Shown here: piece by piece, positions 43,754-51,321 of the stretch
How positions within the stretch are numbered: the stretch's first letter is position 1
Layout of the letters: every line of letters begins with the position of its first letter
Source: Pontibacter beigongshangensis
GTDB lineage: Bacteria > Bacteroidota > Bacteroidia > Cytophagales > Hymenobacteraceae
NCBI RefSeq assembly: GCF_014332515.1
Contig: NZ_VFSD01000018.1
Location: 62,001 to 126,000 of the forward strand
Length of the DNA: 64,000 bases
Direction: 5' to 3'
Position numbers and translations under genes: made by a program
The notes under the pieces: model-generated
Database searches by the model: none
The model's input: only the letters and a program-made list of their open reading frames with translations
Told to the model about the DNA's origin: nothing

Positions 43754-44776
43754 ATGAAGCTCCACTTTACAGACGGCCTTAACTTTGTTTCGAAGCTTAC
43801 TCCCTTGCGCATGCTGAATGCCGCACAGGTGGTGGGCAGTTACATATGGTCGCGCGTGTCGGGTAAGGCCAGGCATTGGGGTCAGCCGCTGAGCATCTCC
43901 TTTGAGCCCACTACCTCCTGTAACCTGCGTTGCCCCGAGTGCCCCAGCGGCCTGCGCTCCTTTACGCGCCCTACCGGCATGCTCGACGATACACTCTTTA
44001 AACATACCATCGACCAACTGCACCAGCGCCTGCTGTACCTTATCTTTTATTTTCAGGGAGAACCTTACCTGCACAAAAACTTCCTGCACCTGGTGCAGTA
44101 TGCCGCCAGCAAAGGCATTTATACCGCCACCTCTACCAACGCCCACTACCTGACCGATGAAGTGGCCCGCCAGACCGTGGAGTCGGGCCTGGACCGCCTG
44201 ATTGTGTCGATAGACGGCACTACGCAGGAAACCTACGCGGCCTATCGGGTGGGCGGAAAGCTGGAGAAAGTGCTGGAAGGTACCCGGAATGTGGTAAAAT
44301 GGAAGAAAAAACTGAAAGCAAAAACACCGCACATCATGTTTCAGTTTTTGGTTGTAAAGCCCAACGAGCACCAGCTCAACGATGTGAAAGCGCTGGCAGC
44401 AGAGCTTGGCGTGGACGAAGTGGTGTTTAAAACAGCGCAGATCTATGACTACGAAAACGGCTCTCCGCTAATTCCTACCATAGATTATTATTCGCGGTAC
44501 AGCAACAACGGCAACGGCACATATTCGGTTAAAAACAAGCTGCTGAACCATTGCTGGAAAATGTGGCATTCCTGCGTTATTACCTGGGATGGCCTGGTAG
44601 TGCCCTGTTGCTTCGACAAGGACGCGGAGTACCGCATGGGCGACCTGAAGGCAGCGCCGTTCAGCAGCGTGTGGCGCGGCAAAAGCTACCAGCGCTTCAG
44701 GCAGTCGTTGCTGCGGTCGCGGTCGGAGGTGGAGATGTGCCGCAACTGCACCGAAGGCACCAGGGTGTGGGCGTAA
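43754..44776 (+). CDS. radical SAM / SPASM domain protein
   Basis: I chose ATG 43754 (MKLHFTDGLNFVSKL, 340 residues); an ATG at 43715 lies only 17 bases after the terminator and is less likely. The radical SAM cluster motif is C56-NLR-C60-PE-C63. The SPASM region near the C-terminus has several cysteines: CWKMWHSCVI, VVPCCFDKD and MCRNCTEG, enough for auxiliary iron-sulfur clusters. Such enzymes mature peptides or modify small molecules. No precursor peptide is recognised next to it, so its substrate is open. A KxRCPEC-type serine-protease-like motif is absent. Confidence 0.9.
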   Translation: MKLHFTDGLNFVSKLTPLRMLNAAQVVGSYIWSRVSGKARHWGQPLSISFEPTTSCNLRCPECPSGLRSFTRPTGMLDDTLFKHTIDQLHQRLLYLIFYFQGEPYLHKNFLHLVQYAASKGIYTATSTNAHYLTDEVARQTVESGLDRLIVSIDGTTQETYAAYRVGGKLEKVLEGTRNVVKWKKKLKAKTPHIMFQFLVVKPNEHQLNDVKALAAELGVDEVVFKTAQIYDYENGSPLIPTIDYYSRYSNNGNGTYSVKNKLLNHCWKMWHSCVITWDGLVVPCCFDKDAEYRMGDLKAAPFSSVWRGKSYQRFRQSLLRSRSEVEMCRNCTEGTRVWA

Positions 44777-44860
44777 AGACCTTACGATTAAGGTTTAAGA
44801 GTTATGAGCTAGGAGTTTTTTATTCACAAATCCGCTCATGTGCGCCATCGTAACTTCTTC

Positions 44861-44911
44861 TTCTCCATCTTCTCATCTCCAATTCTGCAAATTTTAAATT
44901 AGCACTTCAAC
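44861..44911 (+). repeat. family C dispersed intergenic string, copy 4
   Basis: CTCCATCTTCTCATCTCC followed by TGCAAATTTTAAATTAGCAC and TTCAACC, which runs straight into family A copy 17. Confidence 0.6.
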
Positions 44912-44913
44912 CA

Positions 44914-44943
44914 AATAATTCTAATCAAAAAGCCCCTCGTGAG
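44914..44943 (-). repeat. family A dispersed element, copy 17
   Basis: AATAATTCTAATCAAAAAGC followed by CCCTCGTGAG. It continues into a hairpin. Confidence 0.83.
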
Positions 44944-44965
44944 CTTTATGCAGCTCACAAGGGGC
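44932..44965 (-). terminator. terminator-like hairpin built on family A copy 17
   Basis: GCCCCTCGTGAGC (44932-44944) pairs with GCTCACAAGGGGC (44953-44965) at 12 of 13 positions. Read leftward it is followed by TTTTTGATT. It is the second complete-hairpin form of the element. Confidence 0.7.
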
Positions 44966-45208
44966 CGATACCCATGGGGCGGAGTTTCTGGCTACGCACT
45001 TCTTGTGTTCAGGTGTCTCAGACTAGTGCCTTTGCTTCACAGAAACAATATTGACGGAATGCAAATTTTCAGAGTTTGCGTCAGCCACTTCACTCAGTAA
45101 GGAGAACACTATTCTAAATATTCTAACATTTTGTGAGGTCCTTGGGTAGGTGCCCTATAGAAAGGTCCAGACAGAAATATATGGCGTCCTGTTGAAAGAG
45201 CAGCAGCA

Positions 45209-45239
45209 GTTCCGGAGGGGCTTTTTGATTAGAATAATT
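45209..45239 (+). repeat. family A dispersed element, copy 18
   Basis: GTTCCGGAGGGGCTTTTTG followed by ATTAGAATAATT, preceded by TCCTGTTGAAAGAGCAGCAG as in the composite arm at 21421-21450. Confidence 0.87.
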
Positions 45240-45412
45240 GAATTAGGCACTTAGTTAATAGCCAATAGTGCCTTCTTTAAAAAATTACCAAACTACTGGT
45301 TTTGAGGACCACCCTCAATGTGTATATTGGTTTAACACTGGCTCTGAGATTTTATGTTAAATATTTGATTTATAGCTATTTGAATCTTATTAAACAAGTG
45401 CCTAATTCAATA

Positions 45413-45452
45413 GAATAATTTGGTTAATGTGCTAATAAATGATCTGGAGAGG
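45413..45452. repeat. partial junction of family A end and inverted family C
   Basis: AGAATAATT (end of family A only) is followed by TGGTTAATGTGCTAATAAAT, the inverse of the AGCACATTA string. The palindrome part is missing. Confidence 0.55.
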
Positions 45453-45483
45453 TGAATCGGGGCTGCAGTATGGCCCATAAACG

Positions 45484-45514
45484 ACAAAGGGCCGAATCAA
45501 CTCCGGCCCTTTGT
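45484..45514 (-). terminator. intrinsic terminator of the 112-aa protein gene
   Basis: Perfect arms ACAAAGGGCCG (45484-45494) and CGGCCCTTTGT (45504-45514), three bases beyond the stop codon read leftward. The T-run is weak (TTTGTCG). Confidence 0.75.
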
Positions 45515-45516
45515 GT

Positions 45517-45855
45517 TTATTTGTCGTTCTTGTCGAGATTTTTGCCCATGTCCTCTATCTGCTTCATAAAATTCTCTATCCTCTCGTCGGCATAAGGCCC
45601 GTACGAGTTGGTGATAGTGCCTTTTATGCCTTCAGTAGTTTCGATCACATACAGGATAGACATGTCGTCCGGGTTGCTTTCGCCTTCAAAGCGGTAGAAG
45701 TCTACTATTCGAACTTGGTCTGGGGTAAATGTCTTTTTATCGTCCATTGTCGCCAGACGTCCGTCTTCCGTCACTTTAAAGTCGAGGGTGCAGCCGTCTT
45801 TTCTTAGCCGGTTCAGCACATTCACCAGGGATCTTTCTTCAACTTTATCTTGCAT
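45517..45855 (-). CDS. small conserved Bacteroidota protein (112 aa)
   Basis: I chose ATG 45855 (MQDKVEERSLVNVLNRL); 17 further codons are open upstream but end in the probable promoter region. The phrase IVDFYRFEGESNPDDMSILY and VIETTEGIKGTITNSYGPYAD are typical of a small family found in Bacteroidota. In databases this family often carries the name phosphoribosylpyrophosphate synthetase, although it has no PRPP synthase or PRTase motif. I would not assign that activity. It is soluble and its function is unknown. Confidence 0.8.
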   Translation of the reverse strand: MQDKVEERSLVNVLNRLRKDGCTLDFKVTEDGRLATMDDKKTFTPDQVRIVDFYRFEGESNPDDMSILYVIETTEGIKGTITNSYGPYADERIENFMKQIEDMGKNLDKNDK

Positions 45856-45972
45856 AGCTTTTTGGTTTAAATTGATGTCGGTTGTCAAGTATAAACCTAT
45901 ACGCAAAAAAGGCTGAAGGATACAGTTTTCGGCAAGAAATCCTGCAATTGCCGCCTTATCATGGCCGCGGCC

Positions 45973-46152
45973 TTACCGGGCCAGCTTCTTCTGCTCGAGT
46001 TCCTTCTGTATTTTCTTGAAATCGATGGAAGAGCAGGCGCTGCCGCATCCTTTGGCGCAGCTGCCCCCTTTTGTGCTGAAGCTTCGGTACAGCAGGCGCG
46101 CCATATACGCTGCGGCCACTAAGAACAATACTAAAATGATTATTTCCTGCAT
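45973..46152 (-). CDS. FeoB-associated Cys-rich membrane protein (59 aa)
   Basis: A short gene: ATG at 46152, TAA at 45973-45975. The product begins MQEIIILVLFLVAAAYMARL, one membrane helix. A cysteine cluster then follows (C32, C36, C40 in GGSCAKGCGSACSS), and the tail KKIQKELEQKKLAR is Lys-rich. This is the layout of FeoB-associated Cys-rich membrane proteins, thought to help ferrous iron uptake. FeoA/FeoB are not in the window. It follows the inositol monophosphatase gene by 133 bases on the same strand. Confidence 0.85.
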   Translation of the reverse strand: MQEIIILVLFLVAAAYMARLLYRSFSTKGGSCAKGCGSACSSIDFKKIQKELEQKKLAR

Positions 46153-46285
46153 TTGGCTTACTGGTTATAAGTTATTGCTTGTTAGTTGTTAATGTTTCTT
46201 TCTTGCTGGAATTAGCCATTCAAAACCAGCAATCGGCACCCCTCAATTAACAACTAAAAAGGCGGCAAAAAAGTTTACATCAGGG

Positions 46286-47077
46286 CTACTGCCAGAACTC
46301 GTTGATGGTGTCTTTTATCTGCTGGTGCACATGCCCGTTGCTGCCGATAATTTCTTTCCCGAATAAAAAGTCATCGCCGTCGCCGAACATCGACACCTGG
46401 CCGCCTGCCTCCTGCACCAGAATAATGCCGGCTGCCACATCGTAGGGCTGCAGGTTGTACTCAAAGAACGTTTCGGCGCGGCCTGCTGCCACGTAGGCCA
46501 GGTCGAGGGCGGCCGAGCCGAGCCTGCGGAAACCATGCGAGCGGGCCATAAAGGCATGCAGGATCTCGAGGTACTGCTTCGCCCTCGTCTCCTCGTAGTA
46601 CGGAAAGCCGGTAATGACCAGCGACTGCCCCAGCTCCGTGATGTCTGATACTTGCAGGCGTTTGCCGTTGCAGTAGGCGCCTCCTCCCTTATAGGCCCAA
46701 AAGCACTCGTCCTGCATAACGCCGTACACCACGCCGGCCACTATTTCATTGTATTCCATCAGGCCCACGCTTACCGAGAAGAGCGGCAGGCCGTGCGTAA
46801 AGTTGCTAGTGCCGTCGAGCGGGTCTATTACCCAGTTGTAGCGTTCCTGGCGGGTGGTGTCGGTTCCTTCTTCGGTTATAAAGCCGGCCTCTGGCAACAC
46901 TTTGCGCAGATCCTCCACCAGCATCTCCTCGGCCTGCTTGTCTACATAGCTCACCATGTTGGCAAAGCCTTTCATTTCGATGTGGGCGCGGTCGAAGGTC
47001 TCGGCTTCCTGCCGGATAAAGGCACCGGCTCTCTTGGCGGCTATATTTAACTCCTGTGTTAGTTGCTGAAGGTTCAT
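46286..47077 (-). CDS. suhB: inositol monophosphatase family protein
   Basis: The 263-residue protein is a Mg2+-dependent phosphatase of the IMPase/FBPase superfamily. Metal ligands are seen in FITEEGT (E69/E70) and in the signature VIDPLDGTSNF (D85, D88). The second signature is near residue 205 in LQPYDVAAGIILVQEAGG. Substrates may be inositol phosphates or related sugar phosphates. Its ATG overlaps the stop of the DUF4105/Lnb-like gene (ATGA, bases 47074-47077), indicating translational coupling in the rsmI cluster. Confidence 0.94.
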   Translation of the reverse strand: MNLQQLTQELNIAAKRAGAFIRQEAETFDRAHIEMKGFANMVSYVDKQAEEMLVEDLRKVLPEAGFITEEGTDTTRQERYNWVIDPLDGTSNFTHGLPLFSVSVGLMEYNEIVAGVVYGVMQDECFWAYKGGGAYCNGKRLQVSDITELGQSLVITGFPYYEETRAKQYLEILHAFMARSHGFRRLGSAALDLAYVAAGRAETFFEYNLQPYDVAAGIILVQEAGGQVSMFGDGDDFLFGKEIIGSNGHVHQQIKDTINEFWQ

Positions 47078-48282
47078 GTTGTTACTTTTTGTTTAGTTCG
47101 AGAAAACCATACCATGTACGCAGACCGCAGCCCGATGGTGAGCACCAGCGGCAGAAACGAGGCATGGAACTGTTGTGGCCACCACAGCCAGCCCAGCACC
47201 AGCACAGCCGCTATTACCGCTGTTATGGCCAGGTAAGCCACCACCCATTTCGGGAAGCTGTTCCGCAACAGGTAGACGAAGATAAGAAGATGCGTGGGGA
47301 TAGCCCACAAAAGGTTATAATTATCGGCGGTGCCCTGGTGGTCGGTGGCCACCCAGAGCAGCAGCAGCGCCAGCCCCAGCAGACCAAAGAGCAGGTACAG
47401 GATGGTATCGAAAGCTTTGCTCCAGTTGCGCTTGCGGTAGTTGATAAATGTCAGGGCAACGGCTGTAGCAAAGAGCAGCCACCAGAACACCGTAGGCGTA
47501 AACAGGCTGAGGCTCTCCTCTGCATGCTTCTTCTCGTACACGACCTGCATTTTTCCGGCCAGGGGCACGGCCTTGCCATTTTGCTGAATAGTGGCATTGG
47601 CCAACCCCTCTGACAGGTAATCGGGCAGGAACATGTACTCGTACGGTGTGGCGGTGCGGTCTATGCGCGAACCCAGGCCCAGGTCTATCCCGAAATCTCC
47701 CCAGGGCTGCGGGTCCAGATACAGGTCGGTCAGGTTCCGGAACGACATGTTTTTGTCGAGGTGGGCGAGGTTGAACTGGATCTGGTTCGGGAAGGTGGCC
47801 TCTATGCCATCCCGGATGCGGGTGGCGCAGTTATCGAAAAAGAAGTCGTAGAGGTAGAACTGGTTTTCGGGCAGGTAATTGTTTGTCAGGAAATCCCAGT
47901 ATTGTTGCTTCTGCTCCGGCGTAAAGTTCAGCACCTGCTCGTACACGCCCCGGTTATCGGCCACATAGGCATACACAAAATCCTGGAAGTAGGCAGCCGA
48001 GAGCTTGTAGTTGAGCTTGCCCTGCGCGAACTTCAGGTAAAAGTTGGGCTCGTTAAAATCGAAGGTGCCGTAGTTAAAGATAATGTCCATGCCGGTGCTC
48101 GGGTCGTTTACCCGCACGGCGCTGTGGCCGAAGGTGGAGTAGAGTTCTTCGCCGCTGGAGCAGGTTATCAGGCTTATTTTGGCCTCGGGTGATAAGCGGA
48201 TGCCGGTAAACTGGGCCTGCGCCTGTAGCTGTACCAACAGGAGGAACAGCGCCAGCCAAAGCCCCTTTAAATAGTTAGTCAT
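47074..48282 (-). CDS. DUF4105 protein, predicted Lnb-type lipoprotein N-acyltransferase
   Basis: I chose ATG 48282 (402 residues): it gives a signal peptide MTNYLKGLWLALFLLLVQLQ ending AQA, while the 18 codons upstream are Trp/Lys-rich and unlike a start. Residues 25-270 match the DUF4105 domain, also known as the Lnb N-terminal periplasmic domain. Cys41 and His53 in ITCSSGEELYSTFGHSAV are the likely catalytic pair. Residues 275-400 contain about five membrane helices. Proteins of this type were linked to lipoprotein N-acylation in Bacteroidota; I infer that role. The start overlaps the end of rsmI by eight bases. Confidence 0.83.
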   Translation of the reverse strand: MTNYLKGLWLALFLLLVQLQAQAQFTGIRLSPEAKISLITCSSGEELYSTFGHSAVRVNDPSTGMDIIFNYGTFDFNEPNFYLKFAQGKLNYKLSAAYFQDFVYAYVADNRGVYEQVLNFTPEQKQQYWDFLTNNYLPENQFYLYDFFFDNCATRIRDGIEATFPNQIQFNLAHLDKNMSFRNLTDLYLDPQPWGDFGIDLGLGSRIDRTATPYEYMFLPDYLSEGLANATIQQNGKAVPLAGKMQVVYEKKHAEESLSLFTPTVFWWLLFATAVALTFINYRKRNWSKAFDTILYLLFGLLGLALLLLWVATDHQGTADNYNLLWAIPTHLLIFVYLLRNSFPKWVVAYLAITAVIAAVLVLGWLWWPQQFHASFLPLVLTIGLRSAYMVWFSRTKQKVTT

Positions 48283-48994
48283 GATCGTTTTTACTGTTTT
48301 TTTGCTTTCCTTCGGCTCCTGCCACCACCAATACAAACTCTCCTTTAATGGCTTTTGTTGTGAACAGCTGCACCAGTTCCTCCAGCGTGCCGTTTACCGT
48401 CTCCTCAAACATCTTCGATATTTCACGTGAAACAGATGCCATGCGCCCGCCTCCGAAGTATTCCTGGAACTGCGTGAGCGTTTTGAGCAGGCGGTGCGGC
48501 GACTCATAAAAGATCATGGTGCGCTCTTCGGTGGCCAGGCTGAGCAGGCGCGTCTGGCGGCCTTTTTTCAGGGGCAGAAATCCTTCGAAGGTGAATCGGT
48601 CGGTGCTGAAACCGGACTTGACCAGGGCGGGCACAAAAGCCGTGGGGCCTGGCAGGCATTCCACCTTCAGGTCGTGCTTGAGGCACTCGCGCACCAGAAA
48701 AAAGCCCGGGTCCGAAATGCCCGGCGTGCCCGCATCCGATACCAGCGCCATCACCTCTCCCGCCTTCAGGCGATCTACCAGGTGGGCCGTAGCCTTGTGC
48801 TCGTTGTGCAGGTGGTGGCTGTGCATGCGCTTGTCGATGCCCAGGTGCTGGAGCAGCTTGCCGCTGGTGCGGGTATCTTCGGCCAGTATCACATCTACCT
48901 CCTTCAGCACCCGGATGGCACGCAGCGTGATGTCCTCGAGGTTGCCGATGGGCGTGGGCACTAAATACAGATTGGTTTTTTCAGGTTCCTGCAT
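48275..48994 (-). CDS. rsmI: 16S rRNA 2'-O-ribose C1402 methyltransferase RsmI
   Basis: The 239-residue SAM-dependent enzyme methylates C1402 in the decoding centre of 16S rRNA. It has the N-terminal TP-methylase segment LYLVPTPIGNLEDITLRAIR, AEDTRTSGKLLQHLGI, and ALVSDAGTPGISDPGF. The tail is hydrophilic and typical. A near-perfect parS lies within the gene (48419-48434). A TATCTTTG box (48999-49006) ends four bases before the ATG, as in glyS. It heads the leftward unit rsmI-DUF4105-suhB. Confidence 0.96.
   Translation of the reverse strand: MQEPEKTNLYLVPTPIGNLEDITLRAIRVLKEVDVILAEDTRTSGKLLQHLGIDKRMHSHHLHNEHKATAHLVDRLKAGEVMALVSDAGTPGISDPGFFLVRECLKHDLKVECLPGPTAFVPALVKSGFSTDRFTFEGFLPLKKGRQTRLLSLATEERTMIFYESPHRLLKTLTQFQEYFGGGRMASVSREISKMFEETVNGTLEELVQLFTTKAIKGEFVLVVAGAEGKQKNSKNDHD
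48419..48434. promoter_or_regulatory. parS-like site inside rsmI (15 of 16 bases)
   Basis: TATTTCACGTGAAACA differs from the consensus TGTTTCACGTGAAACA only at its second base. parS sites inside coding sequence are common; here it encodes part of the phrase ASVSREIS of RsmI. Confidence 0.75.
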
Positions 48995-48998
48995 GCGG

Positions 48999-49006
48999 CA
49001 AAGATA
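48999..49006 (-). promoter_or_regulatory. predicted -7 promoter box of rsmI
   Basis: TATCTTTG on the minus strand matches TAnnTTTG and ends four bases before the start codon, the same layout as at glyS. No good -33 TTTG is seen at the expected distance, so the call is tentative. Confidence 0.45.
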
Positions 49007-49123
49007 CTTCAGATAAGTTAGAAAGTTAAAGAGTTAGAAGGTTGGAAAGGTATTTCAGATAAGCTAAAAAGTTAAAGAGTTAAAAAGTTATATAATGTTT
49101 TGAAGGCCTGTAAGGCAAGAATG

Positions 49124-49154
49124 AATTATGCTAATGAAAATCGCCCTCCGGAGG
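49124..49154 (-). repeat. family A dispersed element, copy 19
   Basis: AATTATGCTAATGAAAATCG followed by CCCTCCGGAGG, then CGCTGCTGCTG. Confidence 0.85.
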
Positions 49155-49198
49155 CGCTGCTGCTGTTGATAAATGTCTGATTCAGATAGATGAACTTT

Positions 49199-49459
49199 CT
49201 AACTTTTACCTTTCTGACTTCCAAAATTAGAATAGATTTCATCGATTCGCTTCGCCAGTTTATGGTCGCGGTTGGTTACGGTGTTGCCGGCGCTGTGGGT
49301 GGTGAGCTCTATGTCTACCTGGTTGTACATGTTGCTCCACCAGGGGTGGTGGTCCATTTCTTCGGCTGCCTCGGCTACGGCATTCATAAACGCCATGGCC
49401 TCTTTAAAGTCCTTGAACTTGAGGCTGCGTCTGAGCTTATTGTCTTCTTCTTTCCACAT
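49199..49459 (-). CDS. 4a-hydroxytetrahydrobiopterin dehydratase (pterin carbinolamine dehydratase)
   Basis: I chose ATG 49459 (MWKEEDNKLRRSLKF, 86 residues); the frame is open 18 codons upstream without conserved content. The PCD signature EMDHHPWWSNMYNQVDIELT (H37, H38 and P39 among them) and THSAGNTVTNRDHKLA are complete. The enzyme dehydrates 4a-hydroxytetrahydrobiopterin to recycle the cofactor of aromatic amino acid hydroxylases. No phenylalanine hydroxylase is adjacent. Flanking DNA has TTTCTAACTTTT strings (family D) on both sides. Confidence 0.93.
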   Translation of the reverse strand: MWKEEDNKLRRSLKFKDFKEAMAFMNAVAEAAEEMDHHPWWSNMYNQVDIELTTHSAGNTVTNRDHKLAKRIDEIYSNFGSQKGKS

Positions 49460-49503
49460 AATTATAATTGTTAATAGCTGTATAGTGTCCTGAACAGGAG
49501 CAC

Positions 49504-49534
49504 AATTATTCAAATGAAAATGACCCTCCAGAGG
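49504..49534 (-). repeat. family A dispersed element, copy 20
   Basis: AATTATTCAAATGAAAATGA followed by CCCTCCAGAGG, then CTGCCGCCGCCG. Confidence 0.85.
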
Positions 49535-49690
49535 TTCTGCCGCCGCCGCTCTTGCAGAACTCTCTGCCTCTTATACTTTTTAGCTTAAAACAGCTGTCTA
49601 CCTTTCTAACTCAAAACAACTTTCTAACTTAAAAAACAAGCCTGGCGTATAGTTTAAAGGCTGCGACAGTGGCATGTGTAACCTAAAACT

Positions 49691-50560
49691 ATGAAAACGA
49701 TGGACAAAAAACCGAAATCAGTGCCGGCACAGGAACAGGATGTGCAACCCGGCAAAGAACACGAAATGACGCCAAAGCCGGAGTATATCCGGAAAACGTA
49801 TAAAGGCAGCGATAAGTTAAAAGACAAAGTGGCCCTGATAACCGGCGGCGACAGTGGCATTGGCCGTGCCGTGGCTGTGCACTTTGCCCGCGAAGGTGCC
49901 GATGTGGCCATCGTGTACCTCAACGAAGACAAAGATGCCCAGGATACTAAAAAGCTGGTGGAGAAAGAAGGCCGCAAGTGCACCATTATTGCCGGCGATA
50001 TCGGTGAGGAGGCTTTCTGCAAGAAAACTGTGGAGCAGGTGGTAAAGGAATTCGGCAAGCTCGATGTGCTGGTCAACAACGCCGCCGAGCAGCACGAGCA
50101 AACCGACCTGCGCGATATTTCCGAGAAGCAGCTCAAGCGCACCTTCCAGACCAACATCTTCTCGATGTTCTACATGACCAAGGCCGCCCTGGAGCACATG
50201 AAAGAAGGTGCCGCCATTGTGAACTCTACCTCCATTACCTCCTACCGTGGCAGCAGCCACCTCATGGATTACGCCTCCACCAAAGGCGCCATCACCTCCT
50301 TTACCCGCTCGCTCTCCTCTAACCTGGCCGAGAAAAATATACGGGTAAACGCCGTGGCGCCAGGCCCGATCTGGACACCGCTTATCCCCGCCTCCTTCGA
50401 TGCCGAAAAAGTAAAGGAGTTTGGCTCTGAACAGCCTATGGGGCGCCTGGGGCAGCCATCGGAGGTAGCGCCGGCCTATGTTTTTCTGGCCTCCGAAGAT
50501 GGCTCTTATGTAACCGGCCAGGTGATCCACGTAAACGGCGGCGAGCTGATAGGTTCCTAA
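49691..50560 (+). CDS. SDR family oxidoreductase (stress-type, with N-terminal extension)
   Basis: The 289-residue protein is a classical short-chain dehydrogenase/reductase. The cofactor loop is TGGDSGIG (51-58), NNAAEQ follows, and the catalytic Tyr194-x3-Lys198 is in MDYASTKGA, with Ser near 181 (NSTSITSYRG). The N-terminal 40 residues are hydrophilic and Pro/Lys-rich, as in the YhdG/GsiB-neighbour type found in general stress regulons. Its reaction is unknown. It is followed on the same strand by two small disordered proteins, which supports a stress context. Confidence 0.92.
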   Translation: MKTMDKKPKSVPAQEQDVQPGKEHEMTPKPEYIRKTYKGSDKLKDKVALITGGDSGIGRAVAVHFAREGADVAIVYLNEDKDAQDTKKLVEKEGRKCTIIAGDIGEEAFCKKTVEQVVKEFGKLDVLVNNAAEQHEQTDLRDISEKQLKRTFQTNIFSMFYMTKAALEHMKEGAAIVNSTSITSYRGSSHLMDYASTKGAITSFTRSLSSNLAEKNIRVNAVAPGPIWTPLIPASFDAEKVKEFGSEQPMGRLGQPSEVAPAYVFLASEDGSYVTGQVIHVNGGELIGS

Positions 50561-50646
50561 AATTATTAAACCATCGCTCCGTAAAAGGAGTAAAACCCCT
50601 AAAGGCTGGTGCCGGTTTGCGGCTTTGGCCATTAAATCTATTCACT

Positions 50647-50961
50647 ATGGAAAAAGACAAAGAGCAGAACGCACAGCAGCGCCGGCAGCACAATGGCAAA
50701 GGGCCGCACGACAGGCCGGTGCGTGTGATAGAAGACGATACCTCGGAGCAGGAAATGCGGGCCGGGCATATTATCCCGAACGCCGATGCGCCTAAAAACG
50801 AAAACCAGCGCGGCGGCTTCGGCAACCGCGACGGCAAAGAGGGCTACGGCTCCGATACCGCCGGCAACGGGCCATCCGCCATTGGCGTGAACGACTTTTC
50901 TGATGACGGGGTGCCGCCAAAAGATAACATGCGAACAGAAGACGAAGGCAGGGGATCTTAA
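50647..50961 (+). CDS. small disordered hydrophilic protein (104 aa)
   Basis: I chose ATG 50647 (MEKDKEQNAQQRRQHNGK). The protein has no hydrophobic core, is rich in Gly, Asp, Asn, Gln and Arg, and is predicted to be disordered. Phrases such as DRPVRVIEDDTSEQEMRAGH and GFGNRDGKEGYGSDTAGNGP give it a hydrophilin-like look. I do not recognise a family. It lies 86 bases after the SDR gene and may belong to a desiccation or osmotic stress unit with it. Confidence 0.7.
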   Translation: MEKDKEQNAQQRRQHNGKGPHDRPVRVIEDDTSEQEMRAGHIIPNADAPKNENQRGGFGNRDGKEGYGSDTAGNGPSAIGVNDFSDDGVPPKDNMRTEDEGRGS

Positions 50962-51063
50962 TGACTCTCCTGAGCTGTAATGACTATTGTATCAGGTGCT
51001 GGCGGAGCCTTGCCAAAGGCTTTGTCGGGCGCTTTTGTTTAACTAAAAAAGAAGGAGGACGTT

Positions 51064-51297
51064 ATGCCATCATATAAGCATACCCAGCCCGGTGGGGAAA
51101 ACGCCGGAAACCCAAGCGGAACAGGGCAATCAAAGGCAGGTGTTAAGCCTGTAGATCCGAACCAAACCCGGTCGGAGCACGATGAACTGGAGGATAAGTA
51201 CACCGACGGTCCGGATGAGCCAGGACAAAACGTGAAAACCAATAACCCGAACCGGAACCTGAATAAGCCGGATATCGATAAAGGAAAGTATAATTAG
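51064..51297 (+). CDS. small disordered hydrophilic protein (77 aa)
   Basis: A second hydrophilic, Gly/Asn/Pro/Asp-rich protein beginning MPSYKHTQPGGENAGNPSG. It lacks hydrophobic segments and cysteine. It has a purine-rich AAGGAGG at 51052-51058 just ahead of its ATG, unusual for Bacteroidota, which rarely use Shine-Dalgarno sites. It follows the 104-residue protein by 102 bases and has its own terminator (51322-51352). Function unknown; a stress role is inferred from composition and context only. Confidence 0.7.
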   Translation: MPSYKHTQPGGENAGNPSGTGQSKAGVKPVDPNQTRSEHDELEDKYTDGPDEPGQNVKTNNPNRNLNKPDIDKGKYN

Positions 51298-51321
51298 AAA
51301 TTTTTAGTATATTTCAACAGG

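Larger units (their letters stand above)
44777..45516. other. 740-base repeat-rich intergenic region
   Basis: In order: a family G string (AAGGTTTAAGAGTTATGAGC, about 44790-44812), a family C string (44861-44911), family A copy 17 with a near-complete hairpin (44914-44965), family A copy 18 (45209-45239), an incomplete A/C junction (45413-45452) and a terminator (45484-45514). I recognise no gene. Confidence 0.65.

Noticed and set aside
45517..45855. Naming the 112-aa protein phosphoribosylpyrophosphate synthetase
   Set aside because: No PRPP-binding or catalytic motif is present; the name in databases appears to be a propagated error.
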